From positions 378,757 through 442,756 of the forward strand of contig ML213517.1 in the NCBI GenBank assembly GCA_004369045.1: a DNA stretch of 64,000 nucleotides, read 5' to 3'. Of this stretch, positions 1-12,541 are shown one piece after another; position 1 is the stretch's first letter; each line of letters opens with the position of its first letter. Under the pieces are notes generated by a model. It saw nothing but the letters and a program-made list of their open reading frames with translations, ran no database searches and had not been told where the DNA came from. This DNA comes from Heliocybe sulcata (taxonomy: Eukaryota; Basidiomycota; Agaricomycetes; Gloeophyllales; Gloeophyllaceae). The position numbers and the translations under genes were made by a program.

Positions 1-525
1 GGAGGCAAAGGTCGTGCCCGCCGTCAACCAGATCGAGCTGCACCCGTACGCATTACTCGATGACTATTCTATCCCGATCACTCTACTCACATGTTATTCA
101 GGTCCTGCCCTCAACAGGAGCTCGTCGACTACTGTGTCAGCAAGGGAATCGTCGTTACTGCCTACTCCCCGCTCGGGTCCGACAACTCTCCTCTCTTAAC
201 GAACCCCGTCGTCAAGAAGATCGCCGACAAGTACAGCGTCTCCCCCGCGAACGTCCTCATCTCCCTGCAGGCGAATCGCAAGAGTGTCACGGTCCTGCCC
301 AAGTCCGTTACCAACGAGCGTATCCTTGGTTAGTGGCATCCCTTAAAACGGCGGCTCTTGATACTGACATAAGTTACCTTGTGCGCTTCAGCCAACGCTA
401 AGATCATTGATCTGACAGAGGAAGACATCAGCGACCTCTTCGCTATCGACAAGACAGCGCACTTCCGTGCTTGCCACCCTGGCTGGACTGGCTTCGGCAG
501 CCTTGGTTTCCCCGACTGCGAGTAA
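1..525 (+). CDS. Aldo/keto reductase, C-terminal part (5' cut by window edge)
   Basis: NADPH-dependent aldo/keto reductase of the Gcy1/Ypr1-like fungal type, presumably reducing aldehydes or ketones in the cytosol. Exons: <1-45, 102-328, 392-525, reading frame +2. The spliced product shows the family hallmarks VNQIELHP, then VDYCVSKGIVVTAYSPLGS and NVLISLQANRKSVTVLPKS, the NADPH-binding end segment with the K-S pair that contacts the cofactor phosphate. It ends HPGWTGFGSLGFPDCE-stop. Both introns are GT-AG and 56-63 nt. The catalytic Asp/Tyr/Lys/His residues lie upstream of the window, so activity cannot be judged. The exact substrate is unknown. Confidence 0.9.
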
Positions 526-1632
526 ATACCTTAGAAGTGGACGTGAACTTCCTGCTGGAAGGGGTGTAGAAAACACATCTTGTGTATTTTTATCCATTAA
601 TATGGCATGCATCCATGGCCATGATCGTTATACGGAGATTTGGAGAACGAGCGATCGACTCTACTGCCGTCAACTCTAGAGACCATGAGATATTTACCTG
701 CGCTATGACAGCAACCGGTAAGCTCGATAGCCAAGGCAGACAGTGGATTTACGCGCAATCAGGAGCACGGTGAGGAATGCCAGCGATCGACAGCAGCAGA
801 GATGACATTGAGTCAAACAAAGTACGCCTAGGATACCTATGTAGAGCCTAGGATAGATATATGATAAATAAACAATAACGATACAAGAGCAGGATCATAG
901 AGAAAAGCTAGGGCTACAAACTGATGATGCAGTGATACAGATAGATGGTTGGTGTTATGATGTACAGATGGCTTGGGCTACATAAGATATAGATTAAAGC
1001 AGGTGCAAAATTCAAAACGCATCGGGGCGATGTCAGCCTAGCGCATGACATCGGAGCCGAAGGGGGATACCGGCGATGGCAGAAGGGAGGGCAGAAGGTT
1101 TTGGTGATGCAGATAGTGGGTGGAAGCACGCGCAAGCTCAGCACGATTACTCGACGAAGAGTTGGAGGCCTGGAGTTGAGATGATTGAATGGCTCCAGGA
1201 ACTGGGATGATTAGTCGAGACGCCTCCGATGTGCGTTGCAAGACTGATGCCTAGAAGACGCGCACGAGAACCTTACCGTCTAGCCCTATCCGCGACGAGA
1301 ACCGTCCTTCTGGTGTGGCCTTTCGGCCAGGAACAATTCTACGGACTCACCTCCCGAACCTACCAGGAGTCACAACATCGGCGTTAGCGGCTGGGCATGG
1401 GCAATCGCGGTTAACGGGAGTCTGTGGGGTGCTGCCGTCAATCTGTCATTAGGGGTCCTTTGGCTGGTAGAACGCTGGTTCCCTGGAGGGAAATCGGAAA
1501 CTGAGGGAAAATGAGAATCATTGAAGGAACGTGCATGTGGGGCACGGGGGACTTACGTCATGCGACATGGATGAATACCGGTGTCCAACTACAGGAACCT
1601 AAAAGGGAGAAAGGGGCCCTTTCGGGCGGGGT
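526..1632. other. Intergenic, no supported gene
   Basis: 3' flank of the reductase followed by about 1 kb of sequence in which I find no frame with protein-family features or consistent splice sites. A short palindrome ggcctttcggcc lies near 1318-1329. Confidence 0.5.
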
Positions 1633-1671
1633 AAGGGTGGGGGGGGCGCAGCTAGCGCACCCCCCACCCTT
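1633..1671. repeat. GC-rich perfect-type hairpin
   Basis: Two 17-nt arms, 1633-1649 and 1655-1671, are inverted copies with one mismatch around a 5-nt loop agcta. The arms carry an eight-G run opposed by six Cs. It sits in intergenic DNA and is not next to a recognised gene end, so a terminator role is not evident; it could be the tip of a degenerate transposon or a cruciform-prone site. Confidence 0.7.
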
Positions 1672-1699
1672 AAAAGATCCCTAAAGTCACATTTGTCAG

Positions 1700-2940
1700 T
1701 AGGCTAATCAGCACCGGCAAGCTAGAGTAACTTACCAATGTCCAACTCCCGAACCAGCCGTTGCGTGTAAAGTCAGTAAAATCCCGAAGTCCCGAAGTCC
1801 TCTGGTGCATAACAATCCGAGTCTGCAAAGAGCGCCATGAATACGTACTCGAAAATCACATGGAACTTAAGAGGCGACATACCTTGAGCGACTAGAGTAT
1901 ACGCTGTTGCCGCCCCCGACGTTGACCGTCTCCCCGGTGACTCCGCGTCCCGCGATGCCCATTTGCCTTCAGCCGCCCGCGTCCGAAGCTCCTCCTGGTA
2001 CATCCAGGAAGCACAATCCGCAGAGAAGCTCCTACCTATCTCGAGCAACTCGAGCACCATAATGGACGGCCTCTGAAGTGTCAGGGTGTCGACGAAAGGC
2101 CTGGGAGGATTAAACTGAGTACGGCATCGGAAGCAACTGGTGGATGGACATACCCGATGCGCTAGTCTTCTAGGACAGAGCAAGGCTTGCTAGAGCTGGC
2201 CCTCGACGTTATGTCTCGAGGCACATGTGCTAGAGAATCCAGAGAAACTGCGTAAATAGTGGAGCATGCGAGAGATGGGAAAACACGTACCTCCATCATC
2301 AGTCCGCCTGCACCGTTCGTCCAATGCCAGGCACCCGAGAAGATCAGAAAAAGATATAGAAGACAAATAAAAAAAAAAGTGTAGTAGACCAAGGTATGAG
2401 AGAAGAACAGAAACGAGAGCTCTCACACCTGATTGCCAAGAGCCGCGCCTAACGCAGGCTCGAGGCACTATTTAGGAGAATCCCCTGCATGTATCATCGT
2501 CAGGGAGACACTAACGAAGAATGTGACCAGCGGACAAACCTGCGCCAGGGGTCTCGAGCGAGTTATATGTTCCAGATGGAACCTCAATTGGACCGGCATC
2601 AGCAGCCTGGCTGGAGTGAGATACTCGATCTTCGCTGTCCAAGACAGGCAAGCTCTGGTTCGAGTTCACATCCCACCTATCTCAACGTCAACACTATCGA
2701 AAGAGACAGAGATTGACGAACATACCTTGGCGACGGCCGAGATAGATAACAGGTAGCGGGAGTCGAACACTGCTGTTCACGGCAGGCTGGTTCCAATGCT
2801 CCCTAGCGCGAGTAGGGTGACGACCTCCTGCAGATCGGTCGGACGGATGATCCATCCGCGTCCAAGAATCGATCGGAAGGTCGACAGACAAGTTTGGACA
2901 TCCAAGATTCAAGCGTACCCTCTATGAGCCACCTTCATTG
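1700..2940 (-). pseudogene. Possible decayed multi-exon membrane-protein gene
   Basis: On the minus strand several GT...AG pairs of fungal size occur: about 2749-2701, 2270-2228, 2115-2062 and 1881-1822. Short open stretches lie between them. One segment (about 2110-2050) reads PFVDTLTLQRPSIMVLELLE, which loosely resembles the end of the last membrane helix in mushroom DUF6533/DUF6534-type seven-helix proteins. I could not join the pieces into one frame from ATG to stop. Either it is a degraded copy or a gene with exons I failed to find. No function is claimed. Confidence 0.25.
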
Positions 2941-5900
2941 TTAGCCAGCCTTGACTCTGGGCCTCAATGTCATGCCAGTTCCCGTCACAGGCGGAGGCGG
3001 GGTCTTCGCCTTCCGCTTGGCAGTGATAGCCTTCTTTGGCGGCGGCGAAGTCTTCGCCTTCCGCTTGCCAGTGACAGCTTCCTTCGCCTTCGGCGCGCTG
3101 GTCTTCTTCCTGCCAGTATCAGCAGCAGCTTTCGTCGACCGCGACGGAGTGGCCCTTGGTGGCTCAGGAACAACGGCCTCGGGACTTGCACTATCATTGC
3201 CAGCGACAAGAACAGCCTTCTTCGACCGTCCACGAGCAGCTGCAGCTCTCGTCGATAACGCCGGGCCGACTTTATTGTCGCCCACGACAGACCTCTTTGC
3301 CCTCGCAGCAGCAGGGACAGCAGCAGCCTTCTTCGAGCGCTCAGTGGCAGCCCTCGTTGTTGCCCTAGTCGCCCTCGTCAAGGGTGCGGGACTCGGACTC
3401 GCGCTATTATCGACCATGGTCGGCAGAGAATCGGTCTCCTTCGGGTGCTCGGCCATCTTCGGCTTATCAATGCCAGCAGCATCGGTTGCGGACGGTCTCG
3501 GACTCGTGCCATCAGTGCTTTCGACAGCGGTGGGCTCTTTCAAAGGCGAACTTGCCCCGCCAGAGTCGGCAACAGCTTTGGTAGATGACTTTGAAGCCCC
3601 TTTATGCAATAAGCGGATGGCAGCATCCCTCGCAACAACAGTGGTTGATGGCGCCGCGCTCGCCCTAGCGTCCACATCGATTACTTCAGGGACTACAGGC
3701 TTCGAAGGGGACTTCGTCCTGGCACTACCAACGACGGATTCGCCAGACGGCGCTGGACTCGCATTATCAACAGAGTCGACAGTGAGAGCCTTCTTGAAAG
3801 GCGAGATTGTCCTACCCGTATCAATGACAGCCTGGGCTGGCGACGCCAGCCTCGCGGTAGCATAGATGTCGACGGAAGAACTCCTCGAAGGACGCTCGCT
3901 CGCATAAATGTCGACGGCTGCACTCTTCGAAGGACCCTCACTGGCATAGATATCGACGGATGCTCTCTTCGAAGGACCCTCGCTAGCATAGATATCGACG
4001 GCGGAAGCCTTCTTTAAAGGACCCTCGCTCTCATCGACCAACACAGCCCCTGTCGACGACGCCCGACTCGCGTTATCAATGTTTTCGACAGTCACAGCTG
4101 CCTCCAAAGGTGACTTTGCCTTCGAGCCTTCATAGAGATTGGCAGCGATCTCCCTCCTTGGTCGCTTCGGCAGCGCAGGCCTGGGAGCAGAGATCGCCGT
4201 CCAGAGCGGACTCGGAGTCGGACTTGGGGGATCAATAGTATCGCTGTTGACGAGAGCCCTCAGCGCAGACGAATCTGGCCAACCAGCAACCACAGCAGGA
4301 TGTACCGGACTCGGGCTTGTGAGGTCAATAGTCTCATGGTCCACCCGCTTCGAAGGCGGTCTCGCCCGATCACGCCCAGCAGAAACGTTGGTCAAGCGCG
4401 CCGGCTTCGGTGTTATGTGCTCAACCGGGTATTCGCCAGCGGCGGCAGCGCGTCCCTGCCACCGCCGGGGCACAGTGTTATAGATAGTCCGCGCAGGACT
4501 CTCGGCAACCCCGCGCAGCACAGCACCTGTAGACGAGGCTTGACTCGTCCTCTCATCCTCATCGTCGTCCACGCTAGTAATAACAGGAGCTGTCTTCTGC
4601 GTAGCGCTGCGAGCAACAGCCGCCGGACTCGCCCTGGGTAGCGGAGCAATCTCCCTGTACCATTCATGGCCCGTAACCGCCAGACGCGAAACCGCCGACA
4701 TACTCAGCTGCTTCGCACTCGACTGCGAGACCTGCTTCAAAGCCTCCTCAGTCAAAGGCGCCGGGAGAGTCTCCTCAACAGGCTCGTCCTTAACAAGCTT
4801 CTTGGCCAACCTCGCCTTTTTCGCAAGCCTATCCAGCCCATACAAATCCTCTCGTCCCCTCTTTGGCCCCACTTTCCCGGACATCACGTCCTCCCTTGGC
4901 ATGAAACACCCAGCAGGCATATACCAATGGTGCCTAGGCCTCGGTAGATGCTTCGGCAAATGCGGGGCGTACTTGTGACTGGTCTTGTACTCGGCGTACG
5001 GGTCGGGGAGAGCGCGGATGTTGGCGTACGGGTCCGGGTGGTGCAGGGGCATGGGCCTGAAGGGGTTGGGGTTGATGAGAGCATCATAGGGGTTCGGGGG
5101 CGGGGGAGGCTCGGGGAAGGGGTCCCAGGAGTTCTCTTTGGGTCTGGAGGGGCGGGAAAACTTGGACTTAGAAGGGCCAGAGACGGGTGCTGAGGGCTTC
5201 TCAGCAAAGAGACCGGATAAAGGACTGTCGTCGGAGAATTCCGCATAATCCGCGGCAGGGTTTCCACCTCCACCGCCGAACGCAGAAGCAAACGGATTGA
5301 CACCTCTGTGATGGTCAGTGGGGAGATTCGCAGCAGGGTCCCAGGGCGTGTCTTCGGCAGTGGCACGCTGAGACTTAGCGACGCCGGGCGCTGGTTCTAA
5401 CCGGTGAGTGGCCATAAGAGTTCGCCTAGCTTCGGCGCGTGCAGCGCGCTTCGGATCGTCATCTCTCGAAAATCTCGGCGTATGTTTAGGTTCCTCCGCC
5501 AAGACAGCGACGCGCTGTGAAGCCTTCGCACGGCTTTCAGGCCGCCGGTACGGGTGTGATCTCATGTACATGTCCTTCTCCTTCTCCTTCCCCTTCCCGG
5601 TCCTCTTCTGCGAGGTCTTAGCGGATTGCCTCACCGCCGGCGGAACATCCACATATTCAAGGGAAGGAGAGCGCGGCTTCTTGGTGGTCGCAGGTTGAGT
5701 TGGTATCTCGAGAGATTGCCTTGTCGCAGCATCACCTACGTACTCGAGCAATGGAGACAACTCCTTGTTCCTTGGTCGTGGCGGAGGGGGTGGTGTAGTC
5801 ACGTCTTCAATGGTCACAGTCCTCTTGGGCTTGGGCAGATTCGCTACCTCCGGCTCGGTTGCAGGCTTTTGCGCAGATTGATTCGGTACCTCATTCATCT

Positions 5901-8613
5901 GATCTCCAATATACTCGAGCAGGGGAGACAGCTCCTTGTTCCTCGGTCGCGGTGGAGGGGGGGGTGTATTCACGTCCTCGATGGTGACCTTCCTTCTGCG
6001 CGGCTTCGATACCTCGGGTTTAGGGGAAGCATATTCCAAAGACGGTGACCGTGCCTTCTTGGCCTGTTGACCAGATACCTTCGCATCAGTTGACTCAATG
6101 ACAGCTTCGGAACGAGGGGGAAGTGCTTCCAACTTCCTCGCCACCTTATCCAACAGCTTCCGCGTAGCACTGGAGGAGGGCCGCGGACGAGCGAGGTACG
6201 GGTGCGGGGCGGGGCGCGCGGAGAGTCCATGATCTTCGACGATACGAGTGCGAGAATGACGAGATTGCCGGTTAGCGGACACTCGTACCGGAGGCGGAGA
6301 CGGAGCCAAACGGCTATTTGGAACAGGAAGCGACGATAAAGTCTCGCGAATAGGAGAAGGCGACACGTATTCCAAAGACGGTGAACGACCAGCAGGAGCG
6401 GGGGCAGCGCGACGGCTCTCCGGAACAGGAAGCGATGATAGAGTCTCGCGAATAGGAGAAGGCGAGACATAGTCAGAAGACGGTGAATGACCAGCAGGGG
6501 AGTACGGAGCGCGGCGGTCTTCCGGAAGAGGACGGGAGGATTGAACATCGTGGACTTGGACAGAGCGGCTCCGGTCGCGAGCGCTGGGGGCGCTGGAAGG
6601 ACGATGGTATGGATGGAGCGACTCGTACTGGTTTTCCGGGCGTTTTGAGCGCTTCTTCGTGGTCTTGGTTGACTTCTTGACTGCTGGGGGGATAGCGAAG
6701 CTCTCGACAGCGTGATTGATGATCGCCTCGAATTCCTTGCCAACCCTGTCCTCCACAGGTTTACGTGGACTGGTGGGCTTGCTAAGAAACAGAGAGACTG
6801 AATTCAGAAACGCGTGGGCGCAGGAGAGAGGTGTAGACATACTGTTTGTCCTTGCGGAAGTTACCGGTTTTATGAACGGATCCGACGGTGGCTAGCCGAG
6901 AGTCAGCTACAGATGCTTCCTCGCCTGATGTGTCGACCGGATACACATTGCTGGATACATATATAGTTAGATGCGACAAACCAACACAGGAAAGCATTCA
7001 CAACGTACACTTGTGCATGGTCTTTCTCTGTGGCCGCCTCCAACTTCGACGCGACACTCTCGCAGTCGCTGTCGGTATCGGATTCGCTCGTGCTAAGAAA
7101 AAGGGTCTCAGTACCGGCGAGATAATGGATACAAAGTAGACAGACGTACCTAATGCTCAATTTGTCTCCCATCTCTTCTTCCACGCTATTGAGCAAGTCT
7201 ATCACGACTTCCTTCCCAGAGACCCTTCTGATCTTCTGCATGAAGTCGTGATAGCTCTCAGTTTCTTCATGCCAGTCCGCTTCCGCTACCTTGGTCTCTC
7301 CTAGCATGATGTTGGCTTCACGAAGAACGAAATACACATCGGCCTCCAGATAAGCGCGAAACTTATCCATATCGTTAGCCATGGCTTCCATCCATCTATC
7401 CTGTCGGCACGCGTACAACGGAGGAGGAGGAAAACAGATATGCTGGGGCAAATCGAGTTCCGGCGTCGGTTCACGGACGGGTGAGGGAGAGCGCCAACCA
7501 GGAGGAGGGGAGTGAAAGGTGGGCGAAACCGATAAGGGAAGCCTTGAATCCATAGAGCCTTCTGAGGACGCGTCGTCGACATCCAACGGGTTCTCAGCAG
7601 TGTCGCCTGGCTCGACGTTCTCAGCAGTGTCACCTGGCTCGATACTCTCAGCATCGTCGTCTTCTACTGAGCCGTCATCGGCGCCGCCTAGTATGGATGC
7701 TTCGACTTCGCGCTCCTCTTCCGAGTCGTTATCAGGTTCCGGCGTCTTCGCTCCAACCCACGCCTCGTCATGGGCAGGAGGAGAGGGCGCAACACTGCGA
7801 CGACAGGGTTCAGGACTGGGCGTGAGCGAGGGTGTATGGAGCGGGGAGGGCCGGATGATGACGCGTCCGGGTTCCGTGCGCGCCGGCGAGGGCGACTTCG
7901 ACCTGCTGTTGCTGTTGCTGCTCACGCCGTCGTCAGAATCGGGCGTGAGCGGTCTCGGCGTCAGGCGCCTCGGAGGCGTCCTCTGCTGTTCTTTGTCCTT
8001 TGTCCTCTTCTTTTCATCGAGTCTCCTTTGTTCTGAGAGCGTCGGTTCGGACGAGTCGGTGCGTGATGCACCGGTACCAGTGAGAGAAGGGGTTGGGAGA
8101 AGAAATTTCTTCAGACGGGTGCTCAGCCGCGGAGGCGAGCCTTCGGAGTCATTGGAGCCGCAGTCCGAGTACGGTTTCTTTGGTCTTTTCCGCGGTTTTG
8201 GCGGTTTTCGCGGCGAAGGCGAGGGCGGCGTTGCTGCTGCCGCACCCGCACCCGCGCCCGCACCCGCTGCCTGCGATGGGCCGCGACCAAGGCGACATAT
8301 CGCTGCCAGCTGCGCGCAAAAGCTTGCGGCCATGGCGCGGGCGCGGGCTCTGGGATGCAGGTCTCTGGTGGCTCTGACGAGGCAGAAGACGCAGAGTCCG
8401 ATCCAGGCGATGGTGGCAGCTGGGAATACGAGATTGAGTAGGGAGTCCAGGGTCGGTGATGTTTTGGGGGTCAATGGGTACGGTGGGTTGTATGGCGCGA
8501 CGTCGCGTCGAGGTTCAAAGTCGAGTGAAAGCAAGCACAATCAACTCACCAGCCGAGCCTCGTGGCCCAAGATCCCGATGCCCGATCCCGGTGGCAATGC
8601 AGCGCACACTCAT
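2941..8613 (-). CDS. Long low-complexity repeat-bearing protein (about 1788 aa), unknown function
   Basis: Exons (minus): 8613-8550, 8419-7150, 7092-7009, 6950-6843, 6781-2941. All junctions are GT-AG and in phase, 1788 aa. The first exon is a proposal; without it the first in-frame ATG is at 8333 (1738 aa). With it, a short hydrophobic stretch (AATIAWIGLCVFCLV) falls near residues 22-37. The rest is mostly disordered: an Ala-Gly run, S/P-rich segments, acidic blocks, one helical stretch (encoded about 7150-7410), then repeats. SP(S/L)LEY-like motifs occur about six times, PPPPPRPR twice, and a 14-residue SEGPSKRASVDIYA unit four times. The C-terminus is basic (KRKAKTSPPPKK and a near copy), suggesting nuclear or nucleic-acid contact. 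I recognise no catalytic domain. Confidence 0.75.
3861..4028. repeat. Coding tandem repeat, four units of 42 bp
   Basis: Units begin at 3861, 3903, 3945 and 3987 and encode SEGPSKRASVDIYA-like 14-residue repeats within the long protein at 2941-8613. The reading frame is preserved because the unit is a multiple of three. The fourth unit is diverged. Confidence 0.85.
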
Positions 8614-9029
8614 ATCCTTATTTCTTGTCATACAGATTACTCCCATTCATTGATCAGTCGGCTAGTTCATAATCGTCTGTGGGCGCTCTCTTGGTATCGT
8701 AGAAAATGCAGCTTTCATACAAATCCATTTATAACACAATAATGGTACGGTCTACGCTGAAACTATAACAAACCTTCCGTCCACAGCCTTACATCTGGTC
8801 TTCACCAAGAAGCAGGCTGGAACGGGCACACTACTCTATAATCTGTAGCTTTTGTAGCCTCTTGACGCATCCCTAGTATAAGTGAGATAACCCATCACGA
8901 CGGACTGGCCACATACCAATTCAAGACCAGCGCGCTCAGCTGCCTGTAAGATACAGCGGAGCTCACAGCGCACCAACAAAGAAAAGGGAAGATACTCCAA
9001 ACCACAGAAGGCGCACCTAGATCACCCAC
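8614..9029. other. Intergenic between two minus-strand genes
   Basis: About 0.4 kb that should hold the promoter of the 2941-8613 gene and the 3' end of the G-patch gene. No ORF or RNA gene recognised. Confidence 0.5.
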
Positions 9030-12000
9030 TTACTCCTCCCCGTCCTCGTCCTCATCATCACTAATGACAAGTATCCCCGCATCCCTGCTCGTCTCCGGCC
9101 AAACCACCGACCGCGCCCTCCGCAGCTCTTGCTTCTCAGCTTCCTCATAAACCCTACCAAACCCCTCAGCCCGTCCCTCACCGAAAAGCTCCAACAAACC
9201 ACGCACCGGTTCCTCTCCCTAATCAACCTTAAAACACCGTCCTTCTCCTGCCTCGTCCCCGCCCTCTCCAGCCTCCCCATCAACACCTTCGTCGCTGCCA
9301 GATGCTCCTCCAGCCTCCGTTGACGCTGCACCAGCGCCAGCTTCTCCTGCCTCTCCTCTGCCTTCGGCCGCTGCGCAGCCTCCTCGTGAGGCGAATTACC
9401 CACAGTCGCGGGTCCATCCGTCGAGGGCGACTGCATCGTCTGCAACGTCTCCGTGATAAACGATATCGCGAGGTCGTCCAAAGATTTGCTAACAGGAATG
9501 TTGGGCATCTCGATAGCAGGAGGCTTGGGCTTAGACGTCTCTAACGTCTTCGGCCCAGGCAGTTTCTCAGCACCAGAGAGTATATCTGATTCGCTAGCAG
9601 TAGGCTTAGCCTTCCGACTCGCAAGCACCAACCTCCTCAGCGCCTCCTCCTTCGATAGATCGCCTGTATCCGGGCTAGGCTCCGGTTTGGCAGGAAGAGT
9701 ATGTCTCGCAGTCGGGCTAGCAGCGTCCTTCACAACCACACCGACATCTTCCTTCTTCACGACCACCACTTCTTGCCCCTTCGTCGACTGAACCCGTTGG
9801 TTATACGTAGGCCCCTTCGGCGCATTCGCCATAGCGCGCGGCTCCGAAGGCGGCGTGCCCATCTTTGTCATGGACGAGGGAGTCGAAGAGCGAACCAGAG
9901 GCGAAGTCTGAGCAGCCGAACTGTCCACCACACGAATCTTGAACGAAGGCTCCAAATCTATCTGCACTCCCGGGACTACACTGCGCACCCCATTCTCCGT
10001 ACTAGCTTTCCACTCGAACGTAGGTTTAGGCGGGAGTCCTGCATCCTTCCGCAGTACGAACACTGGAGCCAGGGGACGAAGCGGTGGATCACCGTAGACA
10101 CCCGGACCCATCACTCCAGACCTCGTACTCGCCTCGTTATGATCAGCCACATCCACAGATCGTCGGCTCACCGAAGGTGATGCCAGCCCAGACGAAGCAC
10201 CAGACTCTCGGTCTTGTACCCCATCGGCTGCCAGTACAATCGCACTAGGGCTCACAGGACTCTCCATCTCCATCTCCGTCTCCATGGACTCGCTTTCATC
10301 CAAGAGTTGCGCGACTTCCTCCGAAGACCCTGACCGATTCGACTCCGGCACAGGAGCTGGAGCACTCTGCCTCGACACCGCCAGGCTCTCCAGTCCGAAC
10401 GCAGTATGCGTCGGCACTAGAGGCACCGCGAACTCTGGCGCCTGCATCTGTGCCAGCCGCCTCTTCTCTGCCGTCGCCTTATGCATCATTTCTGCCAGCT
10501 CCTTCTCCCTCGCCTTCTGCTCAGCCTTCTTCTCCTTCTTAGATTGATACTTGCTCGGTAAAGGCGGAAGAGGGCCAGGGAATACACGCGCGGGGGGTAG
10601 AGACGTGACCACCGGCTCCTGAGCAACATGAATGGGAGGAGCAGGTTGTGGTTGCAGTTGCGGCTGGGTGCTCTCCGATGGCTCGTCCTCGCCTCCGATT
10701 TCGCCCTCCTCTAGCTCCCCAACGCCAGCGGAAGCACCCACACCCTGTATCCGGTACCACCACACCCTGATCTGGTCCTTCCCGTCCCCATTCAGCCTTG
10801 GACTGGACCACGCCCGTCGCGCGACGTCCGCGCTCGAAAACTCAATGAGTGCCTTCGCGCCTTTCTTCTTCGTTCCTCCAGAACTAGTCATCTCGACCCG
10901 AACAACAGAAGAAGCACCGAACGATTGCGCCCAGTGCCGGACAAAACTGAGTGTCCTGCAGGAACGCGGCATGCTTTCCATGACGAGCGTGCAGGACGGG
11001 ATGGGCATAGTGAACTTCTTGGCTTCCGGATCGTCTGGTGGAGGAGGAGACATGCGATAAAGTCCATGGTCGCTCTGGGGATCAGGATCCGGGGGTACGC
11101 CGATGGATGGGACGCGTTTTGGACGTCTAAGAGACGTCTGCATTTCGTGGGACGAAGGCGCCGAGAACTGAGACGGGCTGCTGGTGTTCGAGAACACATT
11201 CAACTTGGTAGAGTCCATCATACCCAAATTAGGTTCTGGAAAGGGAACATGCTCCCCGAGATTTTGCAAGAAGTGAGTGGGCAGACCACTCATGGTAGGA
11301 GAGATATAAGCCATTTCCGGGGAGAGCGGCAGTCCATGCTGCATGAGAGTGGCGGCTAGAGGTAACAACCCATTGCCTGCCAACCAAGTCGGCGGTGGTA
11401 ATGGAGGACCAGCGAACATATCAGGGAGGAAGTAACTTTGCTCGTCGTGGATTGACCACTCCTTGCAGTGGCACATGGGATCCGTACCATGATAGGGACA
11501 ATGTGGCATCGGGTGGCCCCCTCTACTTTGCCCGTCCCACATATTCTCCGAATTCTCGGGCATCAAGGGAAGGTCGTCTACCAAGGCAAGCTGATTGAGT
11601 GTTTCCTTCGATCCGCTGGCATGGGAGTTTGAGTGCAGTTGAACACTACGTTGCTGTTTGTGCCGCCGTTTGGAGCGCTTTGTCTTGTTCTCGGGACTTG
11701 AGCCGACCACATTACCGCTGGTATTGCTGAGTCCCGGCTCAGGCGTCCGAGAGGAGCGGTAGCCAACGCTACTCCCAGTCCTCTTGCGTTTTCCGGTGGC
11801 AGGCAAGACTGGCAAAAGTTCCGATTCCGCTGCGGCCACTTCGGCCACTCCATGCATCTTGGTGTCGGGAGATGGGCCAGCTAAGTCACCCCTAGCAATG
11901 CTAGGACCCGGTTCAGGACTCTGAGAAGAGCGAAACCCAACACCGCTCTCCGTTCTCTTACGCTTCGACGCTGCTGGCAGGACCGGCAATGGTTCCACTT

Positions 12001-12288
12001 CCCCTACACGCTGTTCAGGAGGCTCCGTGTGGCGTTCAACAGACCGAGCAACGCACCTTCCAGTTCTCTCCCCAGACCCTGACCGGGCACATATCCCATA
12101 CTAAGCATCATAGTATAACCTTTGTTACGGTTCTTCTTGGGTCTATCCTGCGATGTCGAGGGTCTCTGCTGTTGGTGTCGGTATCGGTGTCGGTGCTCGC
12201 CAAGGTAAACGACCTCGTCTTCGCCTCCGTCGTCGGATGAGGATACAAGAATTGGAGACTCCCTAGACCCTACACGTTTGTGTGGCAT
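9030..12288 (-). CDS. G-patch and RRM-like nuclear protein with SIM-like ends
   Basis: Exons (minus): 12288-12057, 12003-9287, 9218-9030; 1045 aa if the last intron (9286-9219, 68 nt) is real. Without it the same exon runs on to a stop at 9017 with a poor, Arg/Trp-rich tail. Residues about 56-78 form a G-patch (GYTMMLSMGYVPGQGLGREL), a motif that activates DEAH helicases in splicing or ribosome assembly. Residues about 400-490 look like an RRM (VVRVEMTSSGG, ALIEFSSADVARRAW, IRVWWYR). A Lys/Glu-rich helix follows at about 560-610. Near the N-terminus SPILVSSSDDGGEDE and at the C-terminus GILVISDDEDEDGEE match SUMO-interaction motifs (hydrophobic patch then acid). Two KRKRT signals near residues 90 and 150 suggest nuclear location. 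Likely an RNA-processing factor; the exact orthologue is not recognised. Confidence 0.75.
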
Positions 12289-12541
12289 GCCGCTGAGACC
12301 GTCAGAAGACTGTAAGGGCCACAGCGCGTCGTGGCAGAACAAATCAGAGTGAAACAGCGTCGGTGCGGGCGCTTGTGGTGCCCCGGAGTTGCCATCAATT
12401 TTGCGTGCCGCCGGCCTCTCGGCAGTAGCCGTAACTGCAGCAACATTATAAGTGTGGGTATCGCTCGGTAACGAGCATTAAGTAGACGTGGTGTAACTAC
12501 ATATTCAAGAATCTCTAGTAGATCAAGTGAAATATCCCATC

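Noticed and set aside
7519-8742. 407-codon plus-strand frame
   Set aside because: A GC-rich shadow of the long minus-strand repeat protein; composition mirrors the real frame and no domain is present.
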